From: Nonomuraea muscovyensis
Lineage (GTDB): Bacteria; Actinomycetota; Actinomycetes; Streptosporangiales; Streptosporangiaceae
Length of the DNA: 64,000 bases
Assembly: GCF_014207745.1 (NCBI RefSeq)
Contig: NZ_JACHJB010000002.1
Span: 930,001-994,000 of the forward strand
Direction of reading: 5' to 3'
Under the pieces are notes generated by a model. The model was not told where the DNA came from and searched no databases. It saw only the letters and a list, made by a program, of their open reading frames with translations. This document shows, one piece after another, positions 33,257 through 41,859 of this stretch (positions within the stretch are counted from its first letter, which is position 1; the number at the start of each line of letters is the position of its first letter). Both the position numbers and the translations under genes were made by a program.

Positions 33257-33757
33257 CTACTGACTGATCGTTGCTGGTTCCAGGACGGACCTCGGGCGGC
33301 GCACCGCGATGAGGGTGTCCGCGGTCGCGATCAAGGTGGAGCCTGCGTAGGTCTGCCCTGTCGCGAAGACGGTGTCGGCCTTGACCTGCGTCATCTCGAC
33401 GTCGTGACGCAGGACGTCGCCGGGGTGGGCCTCGCCCAGCAGGCGGTAGCCACGCGCGCCGGCGAACATCAGCACGTGGTCCGGGCCGATCGCCCCCGCC
33501 TCGGCCAGCCATAGCAGCGCGGCCGCCTGGCCGAGGGACTCCAGCAGCAGCGAGGCGGGGTAGGCGTACGCGCTCGCGGGAGCGCCGTCGGGGACGTCGC
33601 GGTAGCAGGGCTCCGCGGCGGTGACGGCCTTGACCGCGCTGAGCGAGTGGCCCGGCCGCACGCTCACGACCCTGTCGACGAGGAGGAGCGGGTGGCGCTG
33701 CGGCAGCAGCGCCTTGATCCGGTGATGCTCGGACAGCTCGGGCGGGCGCTCAGACAT
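33257..33757 (-). CDS. Hot-dog dehydratase subunit 1 (FabZ-like, no catalytic His)
   Basis: 166 residues. The N-terminal LPQRHPLLLVDRV matches the FabZ opening and the central helix YPASLLLESLGQAAAL keeps the Glu (about residue 73). However, the GHFPG-x-P-x-x-PG loop that bears the catalytic His is replaced by PDGAPASAYAYPA. It should pair with subunit 2, which has the His loop, to form a 3-hydroxyacyl-ACP dehydratase. Overlaps subunit 2 by 8 bp. The pairing is my inference; two hot-dog subunits are also usual in aryl polyene clusters. Confidence 0.85.
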   Translation of the reverse strand: MSERPPELSEHHRIKALLPQRHPLLLVDRVVSVRPGHSLSAVKAVTAAEPCYRDVPDGAPASAYAYPASLLLESLGQAAALLWLAEAGAIGPDHVLMFAGARGYRLLGEAHPGDVLRHDVEMTQVKADTVFATGQTYAGSTLIATADTLIAVRRPRSVLEPATISQ

Positions 33758-34148
33758 CCACCACCGCCGTCAGCTGCACGGCGGTGGCGCCGTCCTGCCG
33801 GGCGCATCCGCCCTTGGCGACCTCGCCGCGGATCCTGACGTCGAGGCGCAGCTCGTCGCCGGCCAGCAGCGGGGCGAGGAAGCGGATCGAGCGCAGCTCG
33901 CGCAGCCGCGCGGGCCTGCCGTACGCCAGGGCGACGGCCTGCAGGACGCTCTCGACGACGAACACGCCGGGGTAGATGGGCAGGCCGGGGAAGTGCCCGC
34001 GCAGCGTCTCCTCATCGTGGCGGATCGCGAACCTGGCCTCCACCCGCACCTCGTCGTCCCCTTGGGTGACCCGGTAGGCGTCCACCGCCGCGAGGGGCGC
34101 GGCCCGGCCGGGCGGCGGCGCCAGGGTCCAGTCGGCGACGGACGTCAC
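33750..34148 (-). CDS. Hot-dog dehydratase subunit 2 (FabZ/FabA-like, catalytic His present)
   Basis: 132 residues. It keeps the active loop RGHFPGLPIYPGVF (His52) and the helix FVVESVLQAVAL with Glu66, but lacks the LPHRYPFLLVDR opening of FabZ. It should dehydrate 3-hydroxyacyl-ACP to trans-2-enoyl-ACP in each polyene cycle, as a heterodimer with subunit 1. The start overlaps the KR stop as ATGA and the end overlaps subunit 1. Confidence 0.87.
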   Translation of the reverse strand: MTSVADWTLAPPPGRAAPLAAVDAYRVTQGDDEVRVEARFAIRHDEETLRGHFPGLPIYPGVFVVESVLQAVALAYGRPARLRELRSIRFLAPLLAGDELRLDVRIRGEVAKGGCARQDGATAVQLTAVVDV

Positions 34149-34885
34149 AGCCGGATGCCCCCGTCCACCTGGAACACCTGCCCGGTCACATACGAGGCCC
34201 CGTCAGAAACGAGATACGCGACCAGGTCGGCCACCTCGTCCGCGCTGCCCCACCGGCGCAGCGGTATCTGGGTCAGCGCCTGGTCGCGGACCTTGCCGGG
34301 CAGGGCGTCGGTCATGTCGGTCTCGATGAAGCCCGGCGCGACCACGTTGACCCTGACACCGTGCCCGGCGACCTCCTTGGCCAGGGACTTGGTCAGGCCG
34401 ATGATGCCGGCCTTGCTGGCCGAGTAGGCGGTCTGGCCGGCGTTGCCGTACACGCCGGCGACGGACGACATATTGACGATGCAGCCGCTCCTGCGCTTCA
34501 TGAAGCGGAAGGCCAGCGTGCGGCAGAGATGCCAGGTGCCGGTCAGGTTCGTCTGGATGACCAGGTGCCAGTCCTCGGGCCGCGTCAGCACCAGCGGGCT
34601 GTCGCGGGTGATCCCGGCGTTGTTGACCAGCGCGTCGATGGGGCCGATGGCCTCCTCGGCCTCGCGCACGAAACGTTCCACGGCCGCCAGGTCCGTCACG
34701 TCGCAGACGCCGAAGTAGGACGGCACGTCCAGGGCGCGTACCTCGGCCTCGGTCTTGGCCGCCGCGTCGCTCCCGGCGCTGTAGCACCCGGCGACCGCGT
34801 AACCCTGCTGCGCCAGCCGGATCGCCACCGCGCGGCCGATCCCCCGTGACGCGCCGGTCACCAGAGCTCGGCGCTGTGCTGACAT
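34145..34885 (-). CDS. 3-oxoacyl-ACP reductase (KR, FabG-like SDR)
   Basis: 246 residues. The NADPH loop VTGASRGIGRAVA, NNAG at residues 88-91, the catalytic Ser about 141, Tyr154 (AYSASK) and Lys158, and the C-terminal GQVFQVDGG are all typical of FabG. It reduces the beta-keto group after each condensation. It is the first gene of the 14-gene minus-strand PKS operon; AGGAGG precedes the ATG, and the upstream gap carries the cluster's shared motif. Confidence 0.93.
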   Translation of the reverse strand: MSAQRRALVTGASRGIGRAVAIRLAQQGYAVAGCYSAGSDAAAKTEAEVRALDVPSYFGVCDVTDLAAVERFVREAEEAIGPIDALVNNAGITRDSPLVLTRPEDWHLVIQTNLTGTWHLCRTLAFRFMKRRSGCIVNMSSVAGVYGNAGQTAYSASKAGIIGLTKSLAKEVAGHGVRVNVVAPGFIETDMTDALPGKVRDQALTQIPLRRWGSADEVADLVAYLVSDGASYVTGQVFQVDGGIRL

Positions 34886-34901
34886 TTCAGCCTCCTGGCT
34901 T

Positions 34902-34964
34902 CTTGTATGTCCTCAATACTGACCGAGGCTCTCGTGTCTTCGCAAGGGTGTACAAGATTCTTGT
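34902..34964. promoter_or_regulatory. Cluster motif sites A upstream of the PKS operon
   Basis: CTTGTATGTCCTC at 34902-34914 followed by AATAC, and the perfect 13-bp palindrome ACAAGATTCTTGT at 34952-34964. Both lie in the 81-bp gap in front of the KR gene. On the minus strand TTGCGA and CAGTAT, 18 bp apart, could be the promoter between them. Confidence 0.6.
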
Positions 34965-34966
34965 TT

Positions 34967-36148
34967 TTAAGCCAGTCCCCACTCGCGGAGCACGTCCTCG
35001 GTGTCGTTTCCGGCCCGCGGCGCGGCGCGCCTGATGCGGGTCGGCGTGCGGGAGAACTTCGCTGGGGGGCCGGTCAGCGGCGCCGTCGTGCCGTCGTGCA
35101 GCGTGACGTCCTGGAGCATCTCGCGCTCGGCGACCTGGGGGTCGGCCGCCACGTCCGCCAGGTCGCGCACCTGCGCGGCGGGCACCGCGCACGCGTCCAG
35201 CGCCTTCAGGACCTGCTCGACGCCGCGCTCGGCACACCAGGCCGCCACCGCCTCGTTGACCGCGGCGCGGTTGGCCAGCCGCTCCGCCGCCGTGCCGAAG
35301 CCGGGCGCCGTGGCCAGCTCCGGCCTGCCGATCGCGGCGGCCAGCGCCCGCCACTGCCGGTTGAGCGCCACCGCCAGGTAGATCGAACCGTCGGCGCAGG
35401 CGTACACGTTGGCCGGGACGACGAAGTCGGTCTCGTTGCCGTTGCGTGCCGGCGGGCGGCCCGTGGCGGCCAGGGTGAGCAGGCCCGAACTGCCCGCGAG
35501 GAGGGCGTCGAGCATGGCCACGTCCACGTGCTGCCCCTCGCCGGTACGGTCGCGGTGCCGCAGCGCGGCCAGCGCGCCGATCGCGCCGTGCAGGCCCGCC
35601 ATCTCGTCCGCGATGAACGTCTGCGCCCGCACCGGCCCGCCGCCGGGCTCGCCGTTGAGCGACATCCACCCGCCGTACGCCTGCAGGACGGGGTCGTATC
35701 CGGGCAGGGACGAGCGGGGCCCGTACTGGCCGTAGCCGGAGATGGAGACGAAGACGATGTCCGCCTGGGCCGCGCGGCAGGCCGCGTAGCCGGCGCCCCA
35801 GCCGTCCAGGGTGCCCGGCCGGTAGTTCTCGACCACGACGTCGCTGACGGCGACCATCCGCAGGAAGGTCTCCCGGCCGTCCTTCTCGCGCAGGTCGAGA
35901 CCGACGCTGCGCTTGTTGCGGTTGACGGTCTGCCGGAACCAGGACAGCCCGGTCCCGGGGATCTTCGGCGGTACCTCGCCGTCGAGGCCGCCGGGCAGTT
36001 CGACCCGAACGACGTCGGCGCCCAGGTCGGCGAGCACGCATGTGGCCATCGGCCCCGACCAGACCTTCGTCACGTCCAGGACGCGGACGCCGTCCAGCGG
36101 GCCGGTCAGGTCGGAACGGGCGTCGCGGAAGAACTCCTCGCGGTTCAT
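34967..36148 (-). CDS. CaiB/BaiF family CoA-transferase (class III)
   Basis: 393 residues. The N-terminal LDGVRVLDVTKVWSGPMA and LGADVVRVELPG, the RNKRSVGLDLREKDG element and the catalytic Asp of FIADEMAGLHGAIGAL (about residue 181) define the class III CoA-transferases. It moves CoA between two carboxylic acids. With the thiolase upstream and CoA ligases in the cluster it probably handles an acyl- or aryl-CoA intermediate. Last gene of the ferredoxin-reductase-thiolase operon, 7 bp after the thiolase. Confidence 0.88.
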   Translation of the reverse strand: MNREEFFRDARSDLTGPLDGVRVLDVTKVWSGPMATCVLADLGADVVRVELPGGLDGEVPPKIPGTGLSWFRQTVNRNKRSVGLDLREKDGRETFLRMVAVSDVVVENYRPGTLDGWGAGYAACRAAQADIVFVSISGYGQYGPRSSLPGYDPVLQAYGGWMSLNGEPGGGPVRAQTFIADEMAGLHGAIGALAALRHRDRTGEGQHVDVAMLDALLAGSSGLLTLAATGRPPARNGNETDFVVPANVYACADGSIYLAVALNRQWRALAAAIGRPELATAPGFGTAAERLANRAAVNEAVAAWCAERGVEQVLKALDACAVPAAQVRDLADVAADPQVAEREMLQDVTLHDGTTAPLTGPPAKFSRTPTRIRRAAPRAGNDTEDVLREWGLA

Positions 36149-36155
36149 CGGTGCC

Positions 36156-37325
36156 TCACAGCCGCTGCAGGATCGACGCGGTGCCCAGCGATCCGCCGCA
36201 GCACATGGTGACCAGGGCGAACTCGCCGTCCGTCCGTTCCAGCTCGTGCAGTGCGCTCACCAGCAGCCGCGCGCCGGTGGCGCCGAGCGGGTGGCCCAGG
36301 GAGATGGCGCCGCCGTTGACGTTGAGCCGGTCCTCGTCGGCGTCGTGCGCCGCCCGCCAGGCCAGGACGACCGCGGCGAACGCCTCGTTGACCTCGTACA
36401 GGTCGATATCCGAAAGGCTCATGCCCGACCGTTTGAGGATCTTCCGGGTCGCCACGATCGGGCCGTCGAGGAGGAAGTACGGGTCCGCGCCCGTCACCAC
36501 CTGGTGCGCCAGCCTGGCCCGGGACCGCAGCCCCAGCGCCCTGGCCCGCTCACCCGACATCCACAGCACCGCGGCCGCCCCGTCGGAAACCTGGGAGGTG
36601 GTGCCCGCGGTGTGCAGGCCGCCCGCGACGTTGGGGCGCAGGCCCGCCAGGCCCTCCGGGGTGGTCTCGCGCAGCCCCTCGTCGCGGTCCACCAGGCGTT
36701 CCCGCCCCGTCGGCTTCCCCTCCTCGTCCAGGACGGGAGCGGTGAGCGGGGCGACCTCCCCGGCGAAGGCGCCGCGCTCCCACGCCCGGGCAGCCAGGCG
36801 CTGCGAGCGCACCCCGTAGGCGTCGAGCTCGGCCCGGGTGAAGCCCTCCCGGCTCGCGATGCGCTCGGCCCCGCCGAACTGGCTGTGCGGCGGGTCGTCC
36901 CACGGGTAGTCGCGCGTCTTGTAGTGGCCCGGCCCGTTGTAGAGGTTGACGCCGATCGGCACGCGGCTCATCGACTCGACCCCGCAGGCGATCACGCAGT
37001 CGGCCGCGCCCACCGCGATCAGCGCCGCCGCCAGGTGGTTGGCCTGCTGCGCCGACCCGCAGGAGGTGTCGACGGTCGTCGCGCCCACTTCGTGGTCCAT
37101 GCCGGAGTTGAGCCAGGCGTTGCGGGTGACGTTCAGGCTCTGCTCGCCGGCCTGCGTGACGCAGCCGCCGATCACCTGGTCCACCTCGCCGGGGTCGATC
37201 CCGGCCCGCCGGATGACCTCGGCCTGCACGTGCCGGAGCAACTCCACCGCCTTCAGCCCGGCCAGCGCGCCGCCCCTGCGTCCGATCGGGGTGCGGGCCG
37301 CCGCCACGATCACCGGTTCCAGCAT
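36156..37325 (-). CDS. Thiolase (acetyl-CoA acyltransferase, FadA-like)
   Basis: 389 residues. The acylated Cys is in DTSCGSAQQANH (Cys89); the second half has the conserved NEAFAAVVLAW and NGGAISLGHPLGATGAR with the active His, and the general-base Cys is in TMCCGGSLGTA. It could remove two-carbon units from an acyl-CoA (for example trimming a cinnamoyl-type chain to a benzoyl starter) or make a C-C bond. The sequence resembles thiolases of steroid and long-chain catabolism. The reductase frame overlaps its start by 16 bp. Confidence 0.88.
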   Translation of the reverse strand: MLEPVIVAAARTPIGRRGGALAGLKAVELLRHVQAEVIRRAGIDPGEVDQVIGGCVTQAGEQSLNVTRNAWLNSGMDHEVGATTVDTSCGSAQQANHLAAALIAVGAADCVIACGVESMSRVPIGVNLYNGPGHYKTRDYPWDDPPHSQFGGAERIASREGFTRAELDAYGVRSQRLAARAWERGAFAGEVAPLTAPVLDEEGKPTGRERLVDRDEGLRETTPEGLAGLRPNVAGGLHTAGTTSQVSDGAAAVLWMSGERARALGLRSRARLAHQVVTGADPYFLLDGPIVATRKILKRSGMSLSDIDLYEVNEAFAAVVLAWRAAHDADEDRLNVNGGAISLGHPLGATGARLLVSALHELERTDGEFALVTMCCGGSLGTASILQRL

Positions 37326-38512
37326 GTCGTCTCCGTTCCTGTCGCGCTGGTGGTCCACCGTTGGGCTCCGGCCACCAGCGGGCGCAGCCGGCGTACCCGG
37401 GCCGGGCAGTCCATGCCGGTCACGGCGCGTACCACGCCGCCCCGGACGTGCACGGCCGCGAACCGGCGCGCGGCCGGGTCGCCGTGCACCACGTGGATCT
37501 CGTCGCCCGGCTCGGGGCAGCCGAACATCTGCACGGTGTGGCCGTACTGCTCCGTCCACAGGTACGGCACCGCGTCGAAGGGTTCCGGCGCCGGCCCGCC
37601 CGAGAGCGCGGCGTGCAGCCGCCGCCCCGCGTACTCGCCCTGCTCCACCGCGTTCGTCCAGTGCTCCACACGCAGGCTCGTGCCGAACGCTCGGCTGGGC
37701 CGTCGGCACACGTCACCGGCCGCCACCACGCCCGGCGCGGCGAGGAGGGTCTCGTCGCACAGCACACCGTCGTCGAGCGCCAGTCCAGAGCCGGACAGCC
37801 AACCGGTGGCCGGGCGAGCGCCGAGCCCCGCGACCACCACGTCGGCGGCCAGCACCCGCCCGTCGGCCAGCTCGACCTCGTGCCGGCCGGCCCGTCCGCC
37901 TTCGTGCACGGCGGCCACCTTGACGCCCAGTTCCAGGCGCGCGCCGTGCTCGCGGTGGAGCGCGGCGAGCACCTCGCCCACCAGCGGCCCGCAGCTCCTG
38001 GCCAGCGGCAGGTCGAGCTCGTCGGCCACGGTGACGGCGACGCCCTGCGCCCGGCACGACGCGGCCACCTCGGCGCCGACGAACCCCGCGCCCACGACGA
38101 CCACGTGCCCGGCTCCCCCGTCGAGGGCCGCCCGCAGCGCACGGCAGTCGTCCAGCGTCCGCAGCGCGACGACGTCGCGCCACGGCGGGCGGACCGCCTC
38201 CGCGCCCGTGGCGATCACCAGACCGTCGAACCCGAGCCCGGCCCCCCCGTCCAGCTCGACGACCCGGGAGGCGAGATCCACGCTCATCGCGCGCCTGCCG
38301 AGCAACCATTCGGCGTCGTCGTGAACGTCCAGGGCACGCGGCTCCGTGCCAAGCAGCGACTGCTTGGACAGAGGGGGACGGTCGTAGGGCACGTGCGGCT
38401 CCGCCCCGACGACGCTCACGCGTCCGGCGAACCCCGCGGCGCGCAGGCCGTGCACCGCGTTGACGCCGGCCAGGGACGCACCCACCACGACGACTCGCTG
38501 GCCGGCCGTCAC
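37310..38512 (-). CDS. FAD-dependent ferredoxin reductase
   Basis: 400 residues of the oxygenase/ferredoxin reductase type. It has two dinucleotide-binding folds: RVVVVGASLAGVNAVHGL for FAD at the N-terminus and GHVVVVGAGFVGAEVA for NAD(P)H near residue 150. An ATGAEAVRPP loop and the second FAD motif (VAAGDVCRRPS) follow, then a C-terminal reductase domain. It should pass electrons from NAD(P)H to the ferredoxin encoded just upstream and so to the cluster's P450s. GTG start overlaps the ferredoxin stop (GTGA); longer readings are non-homologous. Confidence 0.87.
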   Translation of the reverse strand: MTAGQRVVVVGASLAGVNAVHGLRAAGFAGRVSVVGAEPHVPYDRPPLSKQSLLGTEPRALDVHDDAEWLLGRRAMSVDLASRVVELDGGAGLGFDGLVIATGAEAVRPPWRDVVALRTLDDCRALRAALDGGAGHVVVVGAGFVGAEVAASCRAQGVAVTVADELDLPLARSCGPLVGEVLAALHREHGARLELGVKVAAVHEGGRAGRHEVELADGRVLAADVVVAGLGARPATGWLSGSGLALDDGVLCDETLLAAPGVVAAGDVCRRPSRAFGTSLRVEHWTNAVEQGEYAGRRLHAALSGGPAPEPFDAVPYLWTEQYGHTVQMFGCPEPGDEIHVVHGDPAARRFAAVHVRGGVVRAVTGMDCPARVRRLRPLVAGAQRWTTSATGTETTCWNR

Positions 38513-38700
38513 CTCTCGAGGGTGATCGCCAGCTTGGGGCACCGCCGCGCGGCCGCCTCGACCTTGGCGTGCAGTTCGAAAGACGGCTGCTCGTCCAGCA
38601 CGTAGAGCATGTCGTCGTCGCGGACCTCGAACACCTCCGGCGCCACGGTCATGCACTCTCCATGGCTGTCGCACAGGTCGTAATCGACGGATACTCGCAT
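38509..38700 (-). CDS. [3Fe-4S] ferredoxin
   Basis: 63 residues. The cluster ligands are CDSHGEC (Cys10, Cys16, with His in the middle position where 4Fe proteins have Cys) and Cys54 in RRCPKLAITL; APEVFEV is the usual spacer. This is the standard redox partner of actinomycete P450s. First gene of the operon that continues with the reductase, thiolase and CoA-transferase. Confidence 0.92.
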   Translation of the reverse strand: MRVSVDYDLCDSHGECMTVAPEVFEVRDDDMLYVLDEQPSFELHAKVEAAARRCPKLAITLER

Positions 38701-38713
38701 CCAGACCGCCCGC

Positions 38714-38728
38714 TATCTTGTGTCTTGG
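38714..38728. promoter_or_regulatory. Cluster motif site B in a divergent gap
   Basis: TATCTTGTGTCTTGG, a version of the shared TTGTATCTTG motif, in the 108-bp gap between the divergent ferredoxin and aryl-AMP ligase genes. It is the only AT-rich element there and so a likely control point for both. Confidence 0.55.
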
Positions 38729-38808
38729 ATTTAGGCTTGGCTAGAAGCAGGATAACCACGATGGCATGTGTTGACGAGACTCGTGTCCTGAAACGGAGGA
38801 TCGCGCCC

Positions 38809-40434
38809 GTGTTGACTGGCTTCGTACCCTGGCCCGAGGGCCTGGCCGCCCGCTACCACCGCGAGGGCTACTGGCGGGGCGAGGTGCTCGGCGACCTGCT
38901 GCGCCCGTGGGCGCGCACCCATCCCGACAGGATCGCCGTGATCGCCCGCGGCCGTCGGTACGGCTACGCCGAGCTGGACGGGTGGGCCGACCGGCTGGCA
39001 GCAGGGCTCGCCGACCTCGGCATCGGACATCACGACCGGGTCGTCGTCCAGTTGCCGAACTCGGTGGAGTTCGTGGTCACCTGCGTCGCGCTCTTCCGGC
39101 TGGGCGCGCTGCCCGTCCTCGCGCTGCCCGCCCACCGCCGGGCCGAGCTCACCTACCTCAGCGAGTACGCCGGGGCCGTCGCACTCGTCGTGCCCGACGT
39201 GGTGCAGGGCACCGACCACCGGCTACTCGCGCAGGAGGTGCGCGAGCGGGTGCCCTCGGTCAAGCACATCCTGGTCGCCCCCGGCTCCGCGCGGACCGCC
39301 GAGGAGCCGCTGCCGCCCCATTCCGACCTCATCGCGCTCGCCGACGTCTCGGGAGAGGTACGCGAGCTCCCGCCGCCCGATCCCGCGGACCCGGCGTTCT
39401 TCCTGCTGTCCGGCGGCACGACCGGCCTGCCGAAGCTGATCCCCCGGACGCACGACGACTACGCCTTCCAGCTGCGGGCCACCGCCGAGGCGATGGGCTT
39501 CGACGAGCGGGGCGTCTACCTCGCGGTGCTGCCGGTCGGGCACAACGCCGCGCTCGGCTGCCCCGGGGTGCTGGGGGCCCTGCGGGCCGGAGGGAAGGCC
39601 GTCATGGCCGCCAGCCCGGCCCCGGACGAGGCGCTGCCGCTCGCCGGGCGGGAGGGCGCGACGCTCACCACGCTCATGCCCGCGTTCCTGCCGCTGTGGA
39701 TGGAGACGGCCGAGCTGTTCGACGCCGACCTGTCGGGTCTGACCATCGAGGTCGGCGGCGCCCGGCTGGATCCCGAGGTGGCGCGCCAGGTGCGTCCCAC
39801 GCTGGGGGCGACCCTCACCCACTGGTTCGGCATGGCCGAAGGGGTGCTGTGCTTCACTCGCCGCGACGACCCGCCCGAGGTGCCGGCGACCTCCCAGGGC
39901 ACGCCCCTGTGCGCGGCGGACGAGCTGAAGATCGTGGACGACTCCGACATGGAACTGCCGGCCGGGCAGGTGGGCCACCTGATCGCGCGCGGCCCGTGCA
40001 CCCTGCGCGGCTACTACGACGTGCCCGAGCACAACGCGACGGCCTTCACCGCCGACGGCTTCCTGCGCACCGGTGACCTGGCCCGCTTCGACGAGGCGGG
40101 CAGGCTCGTCGTCGAGGGCCGCGCCAAGAGCGTCATCAACCGGGGCGGCGAGAAGGTGTCGGCGGAGGAGGTCGAGTCGCATCTGACGGCGCACCCGGCG
40201 GTCCGGGCCGCCACCGTGGTCCCCGTACCGGACGCCACGCTGGGCGAGAAGACGTGCGCGTTCGTCGTCGCGGACGGCCGGGCGGCGCCCTCGCTGGCCG
40301 AGCTCAAGGAGTTCCTGAGCGAACGCGGCCTGGCGGAGTTCAAGCTGCCCGACCGCTTGGAGACGATCGACGCGCTGCCGCTCACCGGCGTCGGCAAGGT
40401 GGACCGCCGCGCACTTGCGGAGCGCGTCGCCTAG
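38809..40434 (+). CDS. Aryl-acid AMP ligase (EntE/DhbE-like)
   Basis: 541 residues, nearly identical in length to 2,3-dihydroxybenzoate-AMP ligases. It opens LTGFVPWPEGLAARYHREGYW as those enzymes do. Motifs: SGGTTGLPKLIPRTHDDYAF, GHNAALGCPGVLGAL, HWFGMAEGVLCFTRRDD, LRTGDLARFDEAGRL and the catalytic-lysine end LPLTGVGKVDRR. It should activate an aryl acid (benzoate, salicylate or dihydroxybenzoate type) and load it on a carrier protein, giving an aryl starter for the polyene synthase. GTG 38809 has GGAGG nine bases upstream; ATG 38761 is less likely. Confidence 0.92.
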   Translation: MLTGFVPWPEGLAARYHREGYWRGEVLGDLLRPWARTHPDRIAVIARGRRYGYAELDGWADRLAAGLADLGIGHHDRVVVQLPNSVEFVVTCVALFRLGALPVLALPAHRRAELTYLSEYAGAVALVVPDVVQGTDHRLLAQEVRERVPSVKHILVAPGSARTAEEPLPPHSDLIALADVSGEVRELPPPDPADPAFFLLSGGTTGLPKLIPRTHDDYAFQLRATAEAMGFDERGVYLAVLPVGHNAALGCPGVLGALRAGGKAVMAASPAPDEALPLAGREGATLTTLMPAFLPLWMETAELFDADLSGLTIEVGGARLDPEVARQVRPTLGATLTHWFGMAEGVLCFTRRDDPPEVPATSQGTPLCAADELKIVDDSDMELPAGQVGHLIARGPCTLRGYYDVPEHNATAFTADGFLRTGDLARFDEAGRLVVEGRAKSVINRGGEKVSAEEVESHLTAHPAVRAATVVPVPDATLGEKTCAFVVADGRAAPSLAELKEFLSERGLAEFKLPDRLETIDALPLTGVGKVDRRALAERVA

Positions 40435-40481
40435 CCCCCGCCCCGCGACGCCTCCAGCGGACGCCGCGGGCGTGCGGCGGC

Positions 40482-41564
40482 TCAGCCGTCGAGGCGGTAC
40501 AGCCGGTGGAAGCGGTCCGTGAGGTCGAAGCTCCGTACCCGGGTGAACCCGGCCGCCCGGGCCATCGCCTCGACGTGCGAGGCCCGCATGACGGTGCCGG
40601 TGGCCGCGGAGTCCTCCGCCGCGCGGCCGGCGGGCAGGCAGTGGAGCAGGCTCGTCGCGTACTGGAAACGCTCGATCTCGTCACCCGGCGCGGTGAAGGC
40701 GTCCGCGACCCTGGCGTCCATCACCAGGACGGCACCCCCCTCGGCCCGCATGCCGCGGCAGGCGGCCAGCGCCTCCACGGGGCGCGGCACCTCGTGGAGG
40801 GTGTCGAAGAGGCATACCACGTCATAGACGCGGCCCCGCGCCGCGAAGGCGTCGGCGACCTCGAAACTCACCCGCTCCGCGAGCCCTGCCTCCTTGGCGC
40901 GGGCGTTGGCCTCCGCGACGGCCTCGGCGTCGACGTCCAGGCCGACGACGCGCGCCGAGGGATAGGCCGTGGCCAGCGCGAGGCTGGCCCATCCCGCGCC
41001 CGAGCCCACGTCGACCACGCGGGCCGGCGCCGCGGACAGCCGGGCGTGCACGTCGGGCACGTGACGGCGCAGCCACGGGACGAGCTGGCGCGTGAAGACC
41101 GCCCTGTTGGCGCCGCCGTGGCCCTGCCGCCAGTCCTCGCCGTAGACGTCGTCGGGGACGCCGCCGCCGGACGCGAACGCCGCGAGCAGGTCGGGCAGGG
41201 CGCGCGCCACCCCGCCGAGCGGCAGCAGCGCCGTCGAGACCAGCGACAGCGGGTCGTCGGACGCGGTCAGCACCCGCTCGTGACCCGGCGGCAGGCGGAA
41301 GACGCGCCGCTCTCCCGTGCCCTCGGCAGCGAGCAGCCCGCACACGGCCTGCTGTTCCAGCCACTCCCGCAGGTATCTGGCGTCCAGGCCAGTGTGCTCG
41401 GCGAGCGCGTCCGCGCTGGCCTGGCCGTGTTCCCGCAGCGCGTCGTACAGTCCGAGCTTGACGCCGAGGTAGGCGGCCAGCGACTCCTGGGTGGCCAGGG
41501 TGGCGAGGAAGAGCCGCACGGACAGCGCCCGCGCGGCCGCCTCGGGGGACGTGGGAGCCGGCAT
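40482..41564 (-). CDS. SAM-dependent methyltransferase with N-terminal winged helix
   Basis: 360 residues. The first about 85 residues form a winged-helix dimerisation domain (LFLATLATQESLAAYLGVKLG, GLDARYLREWLEQQAVCG). The Rossmann methyltransferase part has the SAM loop ARVVDVGSGAGWASLALA, the acidic strand VVGLDVDAEAV and the post-motif DVVCLFDTLHEVPRP. It belongs to a different subfamily (Methyltransf_25 type) from the other five in the cluster. Last gene of the FAAL-carrier-methyltransferase operon; the gap to the ACP stop is one base. Confidence 0.87.
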   Translation of the reverse strand: MPAPTSPEAAARALSVRLFLATLATQESLAAYLGVKLGLYDALREHGQASADALAEHTGLDARYLREWLEQQAVCGLLAAEGTGERRVFRLPPGHERVLTASDDPLSLVSTALLPLGGVARALPDLLAAFASGGGVPDDVYGEDWRQGHGGANRAVFTRQLVPWLRRHVPDVHARLSAAPARVVDVGSGAGWASLALATAYPSARVVGLDVDAEAVAEANARAKEAGLAERVSFEVADAFAARGRVYDVVCLFDTLHEVPRPVEALAACRGMRAEGGAVLVMDARVADAFTAPGDEIERFQYATSLLHCLPAGRAAEDSAATGTVMRASHVEAMARAAGFTRVRSFDLTDRFHRLYRLDG

Positions 41565-41565
41565 G

Positions 41566-41859
41566 TCAGCCGGCGACGATCTCGCCGCGCTCCGTCAGCT
41601 CGCGCACGACGTGGTTCTCCACGGCCAGGATCGTGGTGATCTGCCGCGCCGTGGCCTCGTCGATCGGCGGCAGGTCGAACTCGTCCTCCAGCGTGAACGC
41701 CAGCTCCAGCAACGCCAGCGAGTGGAAGCCGAGGTCGTCGACCAGGTGGGCGTCGGGAGCGGCCGACTCGTCCCCGTTGGGCGCGAGCTCCAGCACCACG
41801 GCGCGCACGGACGCGCGGGCGTCGGCCTCGGTCATGGTGGAGGTCGTCGATTCGGTCAT
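41566..41859 (-). CDS. Acyl carrier protein (FAAL/ligase partner)
   Basis: 97 residues. The prosthetic-group site is DDLGFHSLALLEL with Ser47; the flanks (acidic loop PDAHLVDDLG, then FTLEDEFDLPPID) are typical of free carrier proteins that pair with AMP ligases. The ATG overlaps the FAAL stop, so it is probably loaded by that ligase, but the EntE-like ligase 1 kb away could also use it. Confidence 0.9.
   Translation of the reverse strand: MTESTTSTMTEADARASVRAVVLELAPNGDESAAPDAHLVDDLGFHSLALLELAFTLEDEFDLPPIDEATARQITTILAVENHVVRELTERGEIVAG

Noticed and set aside
40435..40481. Hairpin-like GC repeats between the aryl ligase and the methyltransferase as a terminator
   Set aside because: The possible stem is short and interrupted, no better than expected for this base composition.
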